Counted from the stretch's first letter, positions 53,407-63,340 are shown. The stretch: 64,000 bases of DNA from Rhodobacter sp. 24-YEA-8 (GCF_900105075.1 NZ_FNSK01000001.1:819001-883000); one strand, 5' to 3'. The notes: a model not told the origin generated them from the letters alone. Numbers and translations: made by a program.

Positions 53407-54738
53407 TCAGGCCAGCATGGTGACCGGGTTCTCAAGCGCCTCGACCACCGCCTTGAGGAACTGAGCCCCCAATGCGCCATCGATGACGCGGTGATCGACG
53501 GAAAGCGTCATCGACATCATCGTCGCCACGCCAATCGAGCCATCATCAGCCACCACCGGCTTTTTCAGCCCGGCCCCGACGGCAAGGATCGCGCCGTGTG
53601 GTGGGTTGATCACGGCGTCGAAATTCTCAATCCCGAACATGCCGAGATTGGAGATCGCAAAGCTTCCGCCCTGATATTCATGCGGTGCAAGCTTTTTCGA
53701 TTTCGCGCGATGTGCCAGATCCTTCATCTCAGCCGAAAGCGCCGAAAGCGATTTCTTATCCGCATCGCGCAAAACCGGCGTGAAGAGCCCGCCCTCGATG
53801 GCCACGGCAACAGCGACATCCGAGGGTTTCAGCTTCAGGATCCGGTCGCCGGCCCAGACCGCATTGGCATCAGGCACCTCCTGCAGCGCAATCGCGCAGG
53901 CTTTGATGATGAAGTCATTGACCGAGAGCTTCACACCGCGCCCGGTGAGGGCGTGGTTCAGCTCGGCCCGGAAGGCTATCAGTGCATCGAGTTTCACGTC
54001 GCGGCGCAGGTAGAAATGCGGGATGGTCTGTTTGGCCTCGGTCAGACGCGCGGCGATCGTGCGGCGCATGCCGTCGAGCGCGACTTCTTCGAACTGGCGA
54101 TCCTGATACATTTTCAGAACCGTCTCCGGCGAGAGCCCGGCGGGTGCGGCCTTTGCCGGGGCCGGGGTCGCCGTCGCTGCGGGTATCGAGCCCGCAGCGA
54201 CGGCCGCTGCCGCAGGCGCCGTTGCCGGCGCGGTCCCCGATTTCGCCTGTTCCACATCGGCCTTGACGATGCGGCCATGCGGCCCGGTGCCCTTCACCGC
54301 TGTCAGATCGACGCCTTTGTCTTTCGCAATCCGCCGCGCGAGCGGCGAAGCAAAGACGCGCGCGCCGCTGGCGACCGGTGCCGCAGCAGGTGCCGGTGCT
54401 GTAGCCGAAGCCACGACCGGGGCCGTCTCGGCCGGGCTTTCCACTGCTGCGGCTTGCGCTGCAGCGGCGGGCGCAGAGGCTGCCGAAGCATCCTCGCCCT
54501 CTTCCAGCAGCACGGCAATCGGATCATTGACCTTTACGCCGGCAGTGCCTTCCGCGATCAGGATCTTGCCGATCACGCCCTCATCGACCGCCTCGAACTC
54601 CATCGTCGCCTTATCGGTCTCGATCTCGGCGATGATCTGGCCCGATTTGACCACATCGCCCTCTTTCACCAGCCATTTCGCCAGCGTGCCTTCCTCCATG
54701 GTCGGGGAAAGCGCGGGCATCAGGATCTGAATTGCCAT
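53407..54738 (-). CDS. pdhC: Pyruvate dehydrogenase E2, dihydrolipoamide acetyltransferase
   Basis: Transfers acetyl from lipoate to CoA and forms the core of the pyruvate dehydrogenase complex. The 443-residue product has an N-terminal lipoyl domain (1-80, lipoylated Lys43 in ETDKATMEF) and an Ala/Pro-rich linker. Then come the E1/E3-binding domain (about 130-165, [20 protein letters not shown]), a second linker, and the catalytic domain (about 215-443) with [14 protein letters not shown]. Gene order pdhA-pdhB-pdhC on the minus strand is the usual operon; the E3 gene is not here. Confidence 0.96.
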   Translation of the reverse strand: MAIQILMPALSPTMEEGTLAKWLVKEGDVVKSGQIIAEIETDKATMEFEAVDEGVIGKILIAEGTAGVKVNDPIAVLLEEGEDASAASAPAAAAQAAAVESPAETAPVVASATAPAPAAAPVASGARVFASPLARRIAKDKGVDLTAVKGTGPHGRIVKADVEQAKSGTAPATAPAAAAVAAGSIPAATATPAPAKAAPAGLSPETVLKMYQDRQFEEVALDGMRRTIAARLTEAKQTIPHFYLRRDVKLDALIAFRAELNHALTGRGVKLSVNDFIIKACAIALQEVPDANAVWAGDRILKLKPSDVAVAVAIEGGLFTPVLRDADKKSLSALSAEMKDLAHRAKSKKLAPHEYQGGSFAISNLGMFGIENFDAVINPPHGAILAVGAGLKKPVVADDGSIGVATMMSMTLSVDHRVIDGALGAQFLKAVVEALENPVTMLA

Positions 54739-54751
54739 CTTTTTTCCTCCC

Positions 54752-56149
54752 TCAGCGGTAGCAGACCGATTTCACGGCAGTGACGATTTCGGCAGGCGTG
54801 ATCAGCGCCAGCTTTTCCAGATTGGCCGCATAGGGCATCGGCACATCCTTGCCGGTGCAGGTCACAACCGGCGCGTCCAGATAGTCAAACGCGCGCTGCA
54901 TGATCGTCGATGCCAGGTGATCGCCGATAGAGCCCACCGGGAAGCCCTCTTCGACCGTCACGCAACGATTGGTCTTCTGCACCGAGGCCAGCACCGTGTC
55001 ATAGTCAATCGGCCGCAGGGTGCGCAGGTTGATCACCTCTGCCTCGATCCCCTCTTTGGCCAAAAGCTCCGCTGCGGCCAGCGAATGGGCAACGCCGATT
55101 CCGAACGAAACCAGTGTTACATCTGTCCCCGTCCGCATCACCGAGGCCTTGCCAAAGGGGATGGCGAAGTCATCGCCCACCGGCACCTCGAAACTCCGCC
55201 CATACATGATCTCGTTTTCGAGGAAGATCACCGGGTTGTTGTCGCGGATCGCCGTCTTCAGCAGGCCCTTCGCATCCGCCGCCGAATAGGGCATGGCAAC
55301 TCTCAGCCCCGGGATCGCCGCATACCAGGCCGCATAGTCCTGGCTGTGCTGGGCGCCAACCCGGGCTGCCGCCCCGTTCGGGCCACGGAACACGATGGGA
55401 GATCCCATCTGACCGCCCGACATATAAAGCGTCTTCGCGGCCGAGTTGATGATGTGGTCAATTGCCTGCATGGCGAAGTTGAAGGTCATGAACTCGACGA
55501 TCGGGCGCAGCCCCCCCCAGGAGGCGCCGACCGCAATCCCGGCAAACCCATGCTCGGTGATCGGGGTGTCGACCACGCGCTTCGGGCCGAACTCGTCCAG
55601 CAAACCCTGGCTGATCTTATAGGCGCCCTGGTATTCGCCAACCTCTTCCCCCATCAGGAAGACATTGCCGTCCCCGCGCATCTCTTCCGCCATGGCCTCG
55701 CGCAGCGCTTCCCGCACGGTCATGGTCTTCGTCGCCACACCTTCGGGCAGGTCGCTGTGCGGCCAGCCTTTGGCGGCTTCCACCGCCACCGGGCGTGCGG
55801 CAGCTGCCGCCGGGACGGCCTCGATGGCCGGCGCGGCGGCGGCCACCGGAGACGCAGTCGGAGCAGCGACCGGGGCAGGGGCGGCAGCCACGGCATCCGC
55901 GCTTTCGCCCTCTTCTACCAGAACCGCAATCGGCGTGTTCACTTTCACGCCTGCGGTGCCCTCGGTCACCAGCAACCGGCCGATGATCCCCTCATCCACC
56001 GCCTCGAATTCCATCGTTGCTTTATCGGTCTCGATCTCGGCAATGACCTGGCCCGATTTGACCACGTCACCCTCTTTCACCAGCCATTTCGCCAGCGTGC
56101 CTTCCTCCATCGTCGGAGACAAAGCCGGCATCAGAACTTCAACTGCCAT
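54752..56149 (-). CDS. pdhB: Pyruvate dehydrogenase E1 beta with N-terminal lipoyl domain
   Basis: Beta subunit of the E1 decarboxylase. The 465-residue product is longer than classical E1 beta, because residues 1-80 form a lipoyl domain (Lys43 in ETDKATMEF) joined by an Ala/Pro/Val linker. The E1 beta part starts near 140: [60 protein letters not shown] and [20 protein letters not shown]. This layout is normal in alphaproteobacteria. The lipoyl segment is nearly the same as that of pdhC, also at DNA level. It starts 14 bases after pdhA. Confidence 0.97.
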   Translation of the reverse strand: MAVEVLMPALSPTMEEGTLAKWLVKEGDVVKSGQVIAEIETDKATMEFEAVDEGIIGRLLVTEGTAGVKVNTPIAVLVEEGESADAVAAAPAPVAAPTASPVAAAAPAIEAVPAAAAARPVAVEAAKGWPHSDLPEGVATKTMTVREALREAMAEEMRGDGNVFLMGEEVGEYQGAYKISQGLLDEFGPKRVVDTPITEHGFAGIAVGASWGGLRPIVEFMTFNFAMQAIDHIINSAAKTLYMSGGQMGSPIVFRGPNGAAARVGAQHSQDYAAWYAAIPGLRVAMPYSAADAKGLLKTAIRDNNPVIFLENEIMYGRSFEVPVGDDFAIPFGKASVMRTGTDVTLVSFGIGVAHSLAAAELLAKEGIEAEVINLRTLRPIDYDTVLASVQKTNRCVTVEEGFPVGSIGDHLASTIMQRAFDYLDAPVVTCTGKDVPMPYAANLEKLALITPAEIVTAVKSVCYR

Positions 56150-56163
56150 GATCTCTCTCCCCC

Positions 56164-57150
56164 TCAGACGGTAATATCGGTCCAGAGATCGCTCAGCGGC
56201 GGCTCCGGGCTTTCTTTCGAGAATTCAGCCGCCTCATTCACCAGCGCCTTAATCTCTTTGTCGATGTTCTTCAGATCGTCTTCCGAGGCCAGACCGCCCT
56301 GCAACAGCAGATCGCGGACATGCTCGATGCAATCCTTCTCGGTTTTGATCTTCTCGACCTCTTCACGCGTCCGGTATTTCGCCGGATCCGACATCGAGTG
56401 ACCACGATAGCGATAGGTCATCATTTCGAGGATATAGGGGCCCTTGCCCGCACGGCAGTGGGCCACGGCCTTCTCGCCTGCCGCCCTGACCGCCAGCACA
56501 TCCATCCCGTCAACCTGCTCACCGGGGATTCCGTAGGCCACGCCGCGCTCGAACAGGGTCGTCGATTTGGTCGAGCGCTTCACGCTCGTCCCCATGGCAT
56601 ACTGGTTGTTTTCAATGACGAAAATCACCGGAAGATCCCAGAGTTCCGCCATGTTATAGGTCTCATAGACCTGGCCCTGGTTGGCCGCGCCATCGCCGAA
56701 ATAGGTGAAGGTCACATTGTCATTGCCGAGATATTTATCGGCAAATGCCAGCCCCGCGCCCAGCGGCACCTGTGCACCAACGATCCCGTGGCCGCCGTAG
56801 AAATGCTTCTCTTTCGAGAACATATGCATCGAGCCGCCCTTGCCCTTCGAGTAGCCCCCGATGCGCCCGGTCAGCTCTGCCATGACGCCTTTCGGGTCCA
56901 TGTCGCAGGCCAGCATATGGCCATGGTCGCGGTAAGAGGTCAGGCGCTTGTCACCCTGCTTGGCCGCAGCCTCCAGGCCCACGACCACAGCTTCCTGGCC
57001 GATATAGAGGTGACAGAACCCCCCGATCAGCCCCATGCCGTAAAGCTGGCCCGCCTTTTCCTCAAAGCGGCGGATCAGCAGCATCTCGCGGTAGTATTTC
57101 AGAAGATCTTCTTTCGAGACATTGGGTCTCGCATCGGGCTTGCGTGCCAT
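56164..57150 (-). CDS. pdhA: Pyruvate dehydrogenase E1 alpha
   Basis: Thiamine-diphosphate-dependent alpha subunit that decarboxylates pyruvate with PdhB. The 328-residue product has the cofactor motif [20 protein letters not shown], the following [14 protein letters not shown], and the phosphorylation-loop-like [16 protein letters not shown]. The start [10 protein letters not shown] at 57150 has GGGGAGGAGCCC upstream; the longer frame to 57210 would read through the promoter and operator. A strong promoter and a palindrome lie within 80 bases upstream. Confidence 0.97.
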   Translation of the reverse strand: MARKPDARPNVSKEDLLKYYREMLLIRRFEEKAGQLYGMGLIGGFCHLYIGQEAVVVGLEAAAKQGDKRLTSYRDHGHMLACDMDPKGVMAELTGRIGGYSKGKGGSMHMFSKEKHFYGGHGIVGAQVPLGAGLAFADKYLGNDNVTFTYFGDGAANQGQVYETYNMAELWDLPVIFVIENNQYAMGTSVKRSTKSTTLFERGVAYGIPGEQVDGMDVLAVRAAGEKAVAHCRAGKGPYILEMMTYRYRGHSMSDPAKYRTREEVEKIKTEKDCIEHVRDLLLQGGLASEDDLKNIDKEIKALVNEAAEFSKESPEPPLSDLWTDITV

Positions 57151-57179
57151 TGGGCTCCTCCCCGGAGTAGGTTCAGCAA

Positions 57180-57199
57180 ATGGTTTAGCGTTAAACCAT
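57180..57199 (-). promoter_or_regulatory. Operator palindrome at the pdhA promoter (CceR/PckR-like)
   Basis: ATGGTTTAGCGTTAAACCAT has eight-base arms around a four-base centre. It starts directly at the -10 element and covers the expected transcription start. A related site lies upstream of pgk. LacI-type regulators of central carbon genes in alphaproteobacteria bind TTTAGCGCTAAA-like sites, as I recall. Confidence 0.6.
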
Positions 57200-57228
57200 C
57201 TATACAGCATCGGGGATTATTGGGTCAA
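57199..57228 (-). promoter_or_regulatory. Promoter of the pdhA-pdhB-pdhC operon
   Basis: On the minus strand TTGACC (57223-57228), an 18-base spacer and TATAGA (57199-57204). The operator follows immediately downstream, about 50 bases before the pdhA start. Confidence 0.7.
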
Positions 57229-57342
57229 AGTGAAAATGAGCGCAAGCTGCGCGGCGCGGTGAGAGGCGTCTGGCCTTCCTCCGGGCCTCTGCCTATGCTG
57301 CCACAAAGTGAACAGTGACCCCGTGCAACCGGATGTCTGCCC

Positions 57343-57789
57343 ATGTCAGAGCGACTGAATTATTATAAGGCGGCCCCGGCGGCCATGAAGGCGATGCTGG
57401 ATCTCGAGGCGCAGATCAAATCGCTCTCCATCCCGATTCCTCTGCGTGAATTGCTGAAAATGCGGGTCTCACAGATCAATGGCTGTGCCTTCTGTCTCGA
57501 TCTGCATGGCGGCGAGGCGAGGGCGGCCGGGGTTTCGCAGCAAAAGCTGGACGTCTTGGCGGCCTGGCGCGAAAGCAGCGCCTTTGATGCACGCGAGCGG
57601 GCGGCTCTTGCCTGGGCGGATGCGCTGACGCTTTTGCCACAAAGCCGGGCAGCGGATTCAGATTACGCGCCCCTTGCAGCAGAATTTTCGCCCCAGGAGC
57701 AGGTGGAACTGACCTTGATTGTGACCACGATCAACGCCTGGAACCGCTTCGCAATCGGCTTTCGAAACACGCATCCGGTGCGCGGTTAA
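57343..57789 (+). CDS. Carboxymuconolactone decarboxylase / AhpD-family protein
   Basis: A 148-residue AhpD-like protein. The family motif is INGCAFCLDLHGGEARAAG with Cys48, Cys51 and His55, the redox pair and proton relay of alkylhydroperoxidase D-type enzymes. MKAMLDLEAQIKSLSIPIPL near the start and LIVTTINAWNRFAIGF at the end are typical of the CMD family's small peroxidase-like branch. It may reduce peroxides with an unknown electron donor. It is divergent from pdhA. Confidence 0.9.
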   Translation: MSERLNYYKAAPAAMKAMLDLEAQIKSLSIPIPLRELLKMRVSQINGCAFCLDLHGGEARAAGVSQQKLDVLAAWRESSAFDARERAALAWADALTLLPQSRAADSDYAPLAAEFSPQEQVELTLIVTTINAWNRFAIGFRNTHPVRG

Positions 57790-57810
57790 AGCCCTGATTG
57801 CGCAGAGTTT

Positions 57811-58113
57811 TCAGCGGATCACGATCTCATCTGCACGCATATAGCCCAGCACATCGCGGGCGCGTTCGTCGAGCAGATCCATATCGAGGTAATCATCCGA
57901 CAGCCGATGCGTCAGGTTCCGCATATCGGCCAGTTGCACTGCCAGTTTGTCGCGCTCTGCCGCCAGGCCGCTGGCCTCAGCGCGGATTTCGACCCGGCGA
58001 AACACGCCATAATCGCCCTGCACTGCGGCAAAGGTGAAATAGGCACCCAGAGTGAACATCAGGGCGAAGTAGATGAGCCCGCCCATATTATGGCGACGTT
58101 GTTGCCTGGTCAT
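57811..58113 (-). CDS. FtsB/DivIC-like septum formation protein
   Basis: A 100-residue single-pass membrane protein of the septum formation initiator (FtsB/DivIC) family. It has a short basic cytoplasmic start (MTRQQRRHNM), one helix (GGLIYFALMFTLGAYFTFAA), then a periplasmic coiled coil (VEIRAEASGLAAERDKLAVQ) and a conserved tail (YLDMDLLDERARDVLGYM). It helps to link the divisome with FtsL and FtsQ. In alphaproteobacteria this gene commonly lies between glycolytic genes and pdhA, as here. An in-frame start at 58155 adds 14 residues. Confidence 0.9.
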   Translation of the reverse strand: MTRQQRRHNMGGLIYFALMFTLGAYFTFAAVQGDYGVFRRVEIRAEASGLAAERDKLAVQLADMRNLTHRLSDDYLDMDLLDERARDVLGYMRADEIVIR

Positions 58114-58184
58114 GTCCTGTCCGTCTCGACTGTCACCCCTCTTTCCGGGGGCCATTGGGAAAGATCATGCCATCAAACGAATCA

Positions 58185-58217
58185 GAAGGGAATCCCCCAT
58201 ATGGCGGGATTCCCTTC
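58185..58217 (-). terminator. Stem-loop after the aldolase gene
   Basis: A perfect 12-pair stem GAAGGGAATCCC / GGGATTCCCTTC with a nine-base loop, 50 bases after the aldolase stop and before the ftsB-like gene. The minus-strand tail has TGATTCGTTT rather than a full T-run. Confidence 0.65.
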
Positions 58218-58267
58218 AGTTTTATGCGAAAGCTGTTGAGCCCGCGCCAGTTCTGGCGGGCGCCTGA

Positions 58268-59161
58268 TCAGCCGGCGACCGAGGCCGCATGGATCGAATC
58301 GACTGCCGCTTTCAGCGTGGAGTCGAATTCGGCCTCGGATTGCCGGGCATTCAGACCCTCCGACAGCGCGCGCGAGAAGGACGCGATCATGCCGCGGTTC
58401 TTCGCAAGCATCTTATTCGCCTCGTCACGCGAATACCCGCCCGAAAGCGCCACAAGCTTCAGGACAGCGGGGTGATCGACCAGAGCTGCGTAGAAGTTCG
58501 CCTCCGACGGGATCGTGAGTTTCAGCATGACCTGCGTGCCTTCGGGCAGGGCATCCAGATGCGTAAGGATCTCGCGGCGCAGGATCGCTTCTGCGGCGGC
58601 TTTATCGGCGATCGAGATCGTCACTTCCGGCTCGACGATCGGCATAAGCCCGTGGCTGATCACCTGTTTCGCGATGGCGAATTGCTGACCGACCACCGCC
58701 CTGATGCCGTCTTCATTGGCGGCGGAAATCACCGAACGTTCCTTGGTGCCATAGATCCCGGCGCGCACGGCCTTCTCCAGCAGCGTATCAAGCTCTGGCA
58801 TCGCCTTCATCACCTGGCAGCCATTAACCTCGGCCTCGAGCCCCTTGTCGATCTTCAGGAACGGCACAACGCCGCGCTTTTCCCACAGATAGGTCGCGGT
58901 CGGGATGCCGTCGATATCGCGGTCCATGGTCTGCTCAAACAGGATGGCGCCGATGACCTTCTCGCCGGAAAAGGCGGGCGATTTGATGATGCGGGCGCGC
59001 ATGGCATGGACCAGGTCGAACATGCCGGCCTCGTCGGACCAGGCATCGGCCTCAACGCCGTAAAGCTTCAGCGCCTTGGGGGTCGAGCCGCCGGACTGGT
59101 CGAGGGCAGCGATAAAGCCCTGGCCCTTGCCGATCTGCGCCGTCATTTTTTCCTTGGTCAT
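58268..59161 (-). CDS. fda: Fructose-bisphosphate aldolase, class I
   Basis: Interconverts fructose 1,6-bisphosphate with two triose phosphates by a Schiff-base mechanism without metal. The 297-residue product has GFIAALDQSGGSTPKALKLY at the start, EQTMDRDIDGIP, FLKIDKGLE with the conserved lysine region, and IVEPEVTISIADKAAAEAIL. This is the bacterial class I (FbaB-unlike, plant/animal-like) type annotated as fda. It lies beside pgk and pdh, giving a small carbon-metabolism block. A weak GTTAGCGC half-site is in its upstream region. Confidence 0.94.
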   Translation of the reverse strand: MTKEKMTAQIGKGQGFIAALDQSGGSTPKALKLYGVEADAWSDEAGMFDLVHAMRARIIKSPAFSGEKVIGAILFEQTMDRDIDGIPTATYLWEKRGVVPFLKIDKGLEAEVNGCQVMKAMPELDTLLEKAVRAGIYGTKERSVISAANEDGIRAVVGQQFAIAKQVISHGLMPIVEPEVTISIADKAAAEAILRREILTHLDALPEGTQVMLKLTIPSEANFYAALVDHPAVLKLVALSGGYSRDEANKMLAKNRGMIASFSRALSEGLNARQSEAEFDSTLKAAVDSIHAASVAG

Positions 59162-59256
59162 CGTCGTCTTCCTCTGCCGGAGCTAGATTAGGTTTTGCAC
59201 GCGCCATAGCCTTTCCGCCGGGCTGCGTGCAATGCTGTTAGCGCGAGCAGCGGCCC

Positions 59257-60447
59257 TCAGGCGAGCAGTGCCGCCACGCCGGGCAATTCCTTGCCTTCCA
59301 TCCATTCCAGGAAGGCGCCGCCGGCGGTCGAGATGAAGGTGAAAGCCCCTGCTGCCCCGGCCTGGTTCAGCGCGGCAACGGTGTCGCCGCCGCCTGCAAC
59401 CGAGATCAGCCTGCCGGCCTCGGTCAGCCTCGCGGCCTCTTTCGCCGCCGCCACCGTCGCCGCGTCAAAAGGCGGGATCTCGAAGGCGCCGAGCGGGCCG
59501 TTCCAGATCAGCGTTGCAGACTGGCCCATGACCGCTTTCAGCCGCGCCACCGTTTCCGGGCCGGCATCAAGGATCATCGCATCGGCAGGACATCCCGATG
59601 CATTGGTGATCTGGCTGGCCGCGCCCGCTTTGAACTCGCGCGCCACCACCACATCGACCGGCAGGTGGATCTGGCAGCCGGTCTCTTCGGCCTTTTTCAG
59701 AATCGCGCGCGCCGTCTCGGCCATGTCGCGCTCTGCAAGTGATTTGCCGACCTCGATGCCTTGCGCAACGAGGAAGGTATTCGCCATGCCGCCTCCGATC
59801 GCCAGGTGGTCGACCTTGCCGACAAGGTTCCCCAGAAGATCAAGCTTGGTCGACACTTTCGCGCCGCCGACCACGGCGATCACCGGGCGGGCAGGGGTGC
59901 CAAGCGCTGCGTCCAGCGCTTTCAGTTCGGCCTCCATCAGCCGGCCCGCCGCATGGGGGAGTGCAAGCGCAAGGGCTTCGGTCGAGGCATGTGCCCGGTG
60001 CGCGGCCGAAAACGCGTCATTCACATAGACATCGCCAAGCGCCGCAAATTCTGCCGCAAGCGCGGGATCGTTCTTTTCTTCGCCGGCATGGAACCGGGTG
60101 TTTTCCAGCAGCACGACATCGCTCTGCGCCGCCGCAGCAATGGCGGCCTTCGCCACATCGCCGGTGCTTTCCGTCGCGAAAATTACCTTGCGGCCAAGGC
60201 TTGCCTCAAGGGCCGGGGCGATGCGGCCAAGGCTCATCTCCGGCACGACCTTGCCCTTTGGGCGGTCGAAATGCGCCAGCAGCACCACTTTGCCACCGCG
60301 CGCGATGATATCCTCGACTGTCGGGCGGATTTTGTCGATCCGGGTCGTGTCGGTCACCCGGTCCCCCTCCATCGGCACATTGATGTCGACCCGTGTCAGC
60401 ACGGTTTTGCCGGCCAGTGCGATATCATCCAGCGTTTTCCAGCTCAT
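59257..60447 (-). CDS. pgk: Phosphoglycerate kinase
   Basis: Makes ATP from 1,3-bisphosphoglycerate in glycolysis, or runs in reverse for gluconeogenesis. The 396-residue product has [40 protein letters not shown], the N-domain [35 protein letters not shown] and the C-terminal [16 protein letters not shown]. All substrate- and nucleotide-binding motifs are present. A TTAGCGCTAA palindrome lies 33 bases upstream of the start, matching the site at pdhA. Confidence 0.97.
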   Translation of the reverse strand: MSWKTLDDIALAGKTVLTRVDINVPMEGDRVTDTTRIDKIRPTVEDIIARGGKVVLLAHFDRPKGKVVPEMSLGRIAPALEASLGRKVIFATESTGDVAKAAIAAAAQSDVVLLENTRFHAGEEKNDPALAAEFAALGDVYVNDAFSAAHRAHASTEALALALPHAAGRLMEAELKALDAALGTPARPVIAVVGGAKVSTKLDLLGNLVGKVDHLAIGGGMANTFLVAQGIEVGKSLAERDMAETARAILKKAEETGCQIHLPVDVVVAREFKAGAASQITNASGCPADAMILDAGPETVARLKAVMGQSATLIWNGPLGAFEIPPFDAATVAAAKEAARLTEAGRLISVAGGGDTVAALNQAGAAGAFTFISTAGGAFLEWMEGKELPGVAALLA

Positions 60448-60478
60448 CGGTCTCTCCCAATATGCATCATTCGGGGTG

Positions 60479-60491
60479 GTTTAGCGCTAAC
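60479..60491 (-). promoter_or_regulatory. Operator palindrome upstream of pgk (CceR/PckR-like)
   Basis: GTTTAGCGCTAAC contains the perfect ten-base palindrome TTAGCGCTAA. It lies 32-44 bases before the pgk start on the minus strand and shares its core with the pdhA operator at 57180. Confidence 0.6.
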
Positions 60492-60632
60492 AGGCGGGGT
60501 GCATCCTGCTTTTCGCGCATTTCTTTCCGCCCATTTTGCCGCCCCGTCAACCGATCACGCCCATTTGCCCTTCCCCCCTGAGGCGCTTGCGGTTAATTTC
60601 CCGCCCGACCAGAAGCCTGCAAGGGAAGCACA

Positions 60633-61142
60633 ATGGCCGAGATCAAGGACCCCGAGAACACCATCATCCTGACGCTGAAAGACGGCGAAGTGGTGATCGA
60701 GCTTCTCCCGGATGTCGCACCAAAGCATGTCGAGCGTATGAAGCAGCTCGCCCGCGACAAAGCCTATGACAATGTGGCTTTCCACCGCGTGATCGAGGGC
60801 TTCATGGCCCAGACCGGTGATGTAGAGCACGCCAATATGGAAAAGGACTACAATCCGCGCCGTTCGGGCACGGGTGGGTCGCAATATGATGATCTGCCGG
60901 CAGAATTTTCGAAACTGCCGCATGATCGCGGCACGATCGGCGCCGCGCGGTCGCAGAACCCGAATTCGGCAAACAGCCAGTTCTTCATCAATTTCAAGGA
61001 CAACTCCTTCCTGAACGGCCAGTATACCGTTTACGGCCGGGTGATTTCCGGGATGGAATTTGTTGATAAGATCACCCGGGGCGAGCCGCCGGTCACCCCC
61101 GACCGTATGATCACTGTGAGGGTTGCGGCAGATGTTGCGTAA
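60633..61142 (+). CDS. ppiB: Cytoplasmic peptidyl-prolyl cis-trans isomerase
   Basis: A 169-residue cyclophilin-type isomerase without signal peptide. The family signature is FHRVIEGFMAQTGD, which includes the catalytic Arg, followed by GTIGAARSQNPNSANSQFFI and the late GQYTVYGRVISGMEFVDKI. The length and missing tail fit PpiB. The gene overlaps the next, exported cyclophilin by 11 bases, so both are made from one transcript that starts in the region divergent from pgk. Confidence 0.95.
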   Translation: MAEIKDPENTIILTLKDGEVVIELLPDVAPKHVERMKQLARDKAYDNVAFHRVIEGFMAQTGDVEHANMEKDYNPRRSGTGGSQYDDLPAEFSKLPHDRGTIGAARSQNPNSANSQFFINFKDNSFLNGQYTVYGRVISGMEFVDKITRGEPPVTPDRMITVRVAADVA

Positions 61143-61890
61143 GGTTCTCATGGCCTCCCTGCTGATGGCGGCACCTGCTTTCGCGCAGGACGTGCCGGAT
61201 CTGCCGGGGCCGAATCTGGTGCTCGACATCCAGGGCGAGGCGAATGGCCGCGTGGTCATTGATCTCCTGTCGGACAAGGCGCCGAAACATGTGGAACAGA
61301 TCGTCACCCTGGCAAAAGAGGGCGCCTATGATGGCGTGGTCTTTCACCGCGTGATCGACGGTTTCATGGCCCAGACCGGCGACGTGCAGTTCGGCAAACC
61401 GGCGACGCTGGCCGAAGAGCTTGCCAAATTGCCGAAAGGTGCGGCTGAAGGCACCTATAAGCTCCATGGGATGGAGATTCCGGCGGAATTCGTCAGCGCC
61501 GGCATGGGTGGCTCGCATCTGCCTGATATTCCCGCAGAGTTTTCGGATATCTCGTTCCAGCGCGGCATCGTCGGCATGGCACGCAGCCAGGATCCGAATT
61601 CGGCCAACAGCCAGTTTTTCATCATGTTTGCGCCTGGTGATTTCCTTGACGGACAATATACCGTTGTCGGTCGCGTGATCTCGGGCATGGATGTGGTCGA
61701 CAAGATCAGGCGCGGCCCGGCAGAGCAGAATGGCGCGGTTGCCGAGAATCCCGATGTGATCGTCAAGGCGAGCATCGAGGACGCGGCAGCTACCAGCGTC
61801 GAGCCGGCAGAATCTGCTCCTTCTGAAGCGCCCGCAGAAGCTCCGGCTGACGTTCCCGCTGAGGCCCCTGCGGACGCTCCGGCGCAATAA
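61132..61890 (+). CDS. Exported peptidyl-prolyl cis-trans isomerase with Ala/Pro/Glu-rich tail
   Basis: A 252-residue periplasmic cyclophilin. The signal peptide is residues 1-19 (MLRKVLMASLLMAAPAFAQ). The cyclophilin domain has VFHRVIDGFMAQTGDVQFGK, GIVGMARSQDPNSANSQFFI and GQYTVVGRVISGMDVVDKI. It differs from the upstream copy by an insertion (AEELAKLPKGAAEGTYKLHG). From about 218 the tail is a low-complexity repeat of EAPA/DVPA/DAPA units. ATG 61132 overlaps ppiB; an in-frame TTG at 61123 is less likely. It probably folds periplasmic proteins. Confidence 0.93.
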   Translation: MLRKVLMASLLMAAPAFAQDVPDLPGPNLVLDIQGEANGRVVIDLLSDKAPKHVEQIVTLAKEGAYDGVVFHRVIDGFMAQTGDVQFGKPATLAEELAKLPKGAAEGTYKLHGMEIPAEFVSAGMGGSHLPDIPAEFSDISFQRGIVGMARSQDPNSANSQFFIMFAPGDFLDGQYTVVGRVISGMDVVDKIRRGPAEQNGAVAENPDVIVKASIEDAAATSVEPAESAPSEAPAEAPADVPAEAPADAPAQ

Positions 61891-62026
61891 GTCAGGGCTG
61901 ACACTCAGAAAGGGCGGCGTGCATTCCAATGCGCGCCGCCCTTTTCCATATGGCGCTGTTTACCTCGGGCACAGTGCGGGATATGCGCGGGTCAAGACTG
62001 GCGGCAATCACGCGCGGAGGCCCGCA

Positions 62027-63331
62027 ATGGCGCAATTCCTTTCCACCCGGGATCCGGGCTTCGAGGCGGATTTCACCGCTTTTCTTGGCATGAAGCGCGA
62101 GGACAGTCCCGAAGTCGACGATGTTGTCGCCGCGATCATCGCCGATGTGCGGGCGCGGGGCGATGCTGCGGTGACCGAGCTCACCGCCCGCTTTGACCGG
62201 CTTGAGCTGACAGCGGATCAGCTGGCCTTCACGCCTGAAGAGATCGAGGCGGAATGCGCGAAAGTCTCGCCCGAAGATGCGGCGGCACTGACGCTCGCGG
62301 CGGAACGGATCCGCGCCTATCACGTCCGCCAGATGCCGCAGGACCAGATGTGGACCGACCCGGAAGGGGCAACGCTTGGCTGGCGCTGGACGCCGGTTTC
62401 AGCTGCCGGGCTTTATGTTCCGGGGGGGCTCGCCTCTTACCCGTCTTCGGTTCTGATGAATGCGATTCCGGCCCGGGTGGCAGGGGTTGAGCGCCTGGTG
62501 ATCACCTGTCCGACCCCGGGCGGCGAGGTCAATCCGCTGGTGATCTATGCGGCCCGGCTTGCCGGGGTCGATACGATCTACCGGATCGGTGGCGCGCAGG
62601 CGGTGGCGGCTTTGGCCTACGGCACCGCGACGATCCGCGCGGTCGATAAGATCACCGGGCCGGGCAATGCCTTTGTCGCGGCAGCGAAGCGGCGGGTGTT
62701 CGGTAAAGTGGGGATCGACATGATCGCCGGCCCATCCGAGATCCTTGTGATCGCCGATGGCACGGCGGATCCGGATTTCGTGGCGCTGGATATGCTGAGC
62801 CAGGCCGAGCATGACGCATCGGCCCAGGCGATTCTGGTCACGCCGGATGAGGCTTTTGCCCGTGCCTGTGTGGCGGCGCTGGAGAAGCGCCTCGAGACGC
62901 TGGAGCGGCGCGAGATCGCGCAAGCGAGCTGGCGCGACAATGGCGCGGTGATCCTGGTGCGCGACCTTTCCGAGGCGGCAGAGCTTTCGAACCGTGTCGC
63001 GCCCGAACATCTGGAGATCTGCACCGAAGACCCGGAATCTGTCTCGGCGCAGATCACCCATGCCGGCGCGATTTTCCTTGGTCAATGGACGCCCGAGGCC
63101 ATTGGCGACTATATCGGCGGCCCGAACCATGTGCTGCCAACGGCGCGTTCGGCGCGGTTCTCGTCGGGGCTTTCAGTGCTGGAATTCCTCAAGCGCACCA
63201 CGATTGCGAAAATGACGCCGGCTGCGCTGGCGGCCATCGGGCCCGCGGCAGAGCGCCTGGCGAAGTCGGAAAGCCTGGAGGCGCATGGGCTGAGCGTGCG
63301 GGCGCGGCTCGACCGGCTGAACGCGGGGTGA
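62027..63331 (+). CDS. hisD: Histidinol dehydrogenase
   Basis: Oxidises histidinol to histidine in two NAD-dependent steps. The 434-residue product has the zinc and substrate motifs: GLYVPGGLASYPSSVLMNA, GPGNAFVAAAKRRVFGKVGI, IDMIAGPSEILVIADG, LSQAEHDASAQAILVT, APEHLEIC and GGPNHVLPTARSARFSSGLS. I start at ATG 62027 (MAQFLSTRDPGFE); the upstream frame to 61919 lacks homology. It is followed by a hairpin and by a copy of the dispersed intergenic repeat. Confidence 0.97.
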   Translation: MAQFLSTRDPGFEADFTAFLGMKREDSPEVDDVVAAIIADVRARGDAAVTELTARFDRLELTADQLAFTPEEIEAECAKVSPEDAAALTLAAERIRAYHVRQMPQDQMWTDPEGATLGWRWTPVSAAGLYVPGGLASYPSSVLMNAIPARVAGVERLVITCPTPGGEVNPLVIYAARLAGVDTIYRIGGAQAVAALAYGTATIRAVDKITGPGNAFVAAAKRRVFGKVGIDMIAGPSEILVIADGTADPDFVALDMLSQAEHDASAQAILVTPDEAFARACVAALEKRLETLERREIAQASWRDNGAVILVRDLSEAAELSNRVAPEHLEICTEDPESVSAQITHAGAIFLGQWTPEAIGDYIGGPNHVLPTARSARFSSGLSVLEFLKRTTIAKMTPAALAAIGPAAERLAKSESLEAHGLSVRARLDRLNAG

Positions 63332-63340
63332 GGCGGCGCA

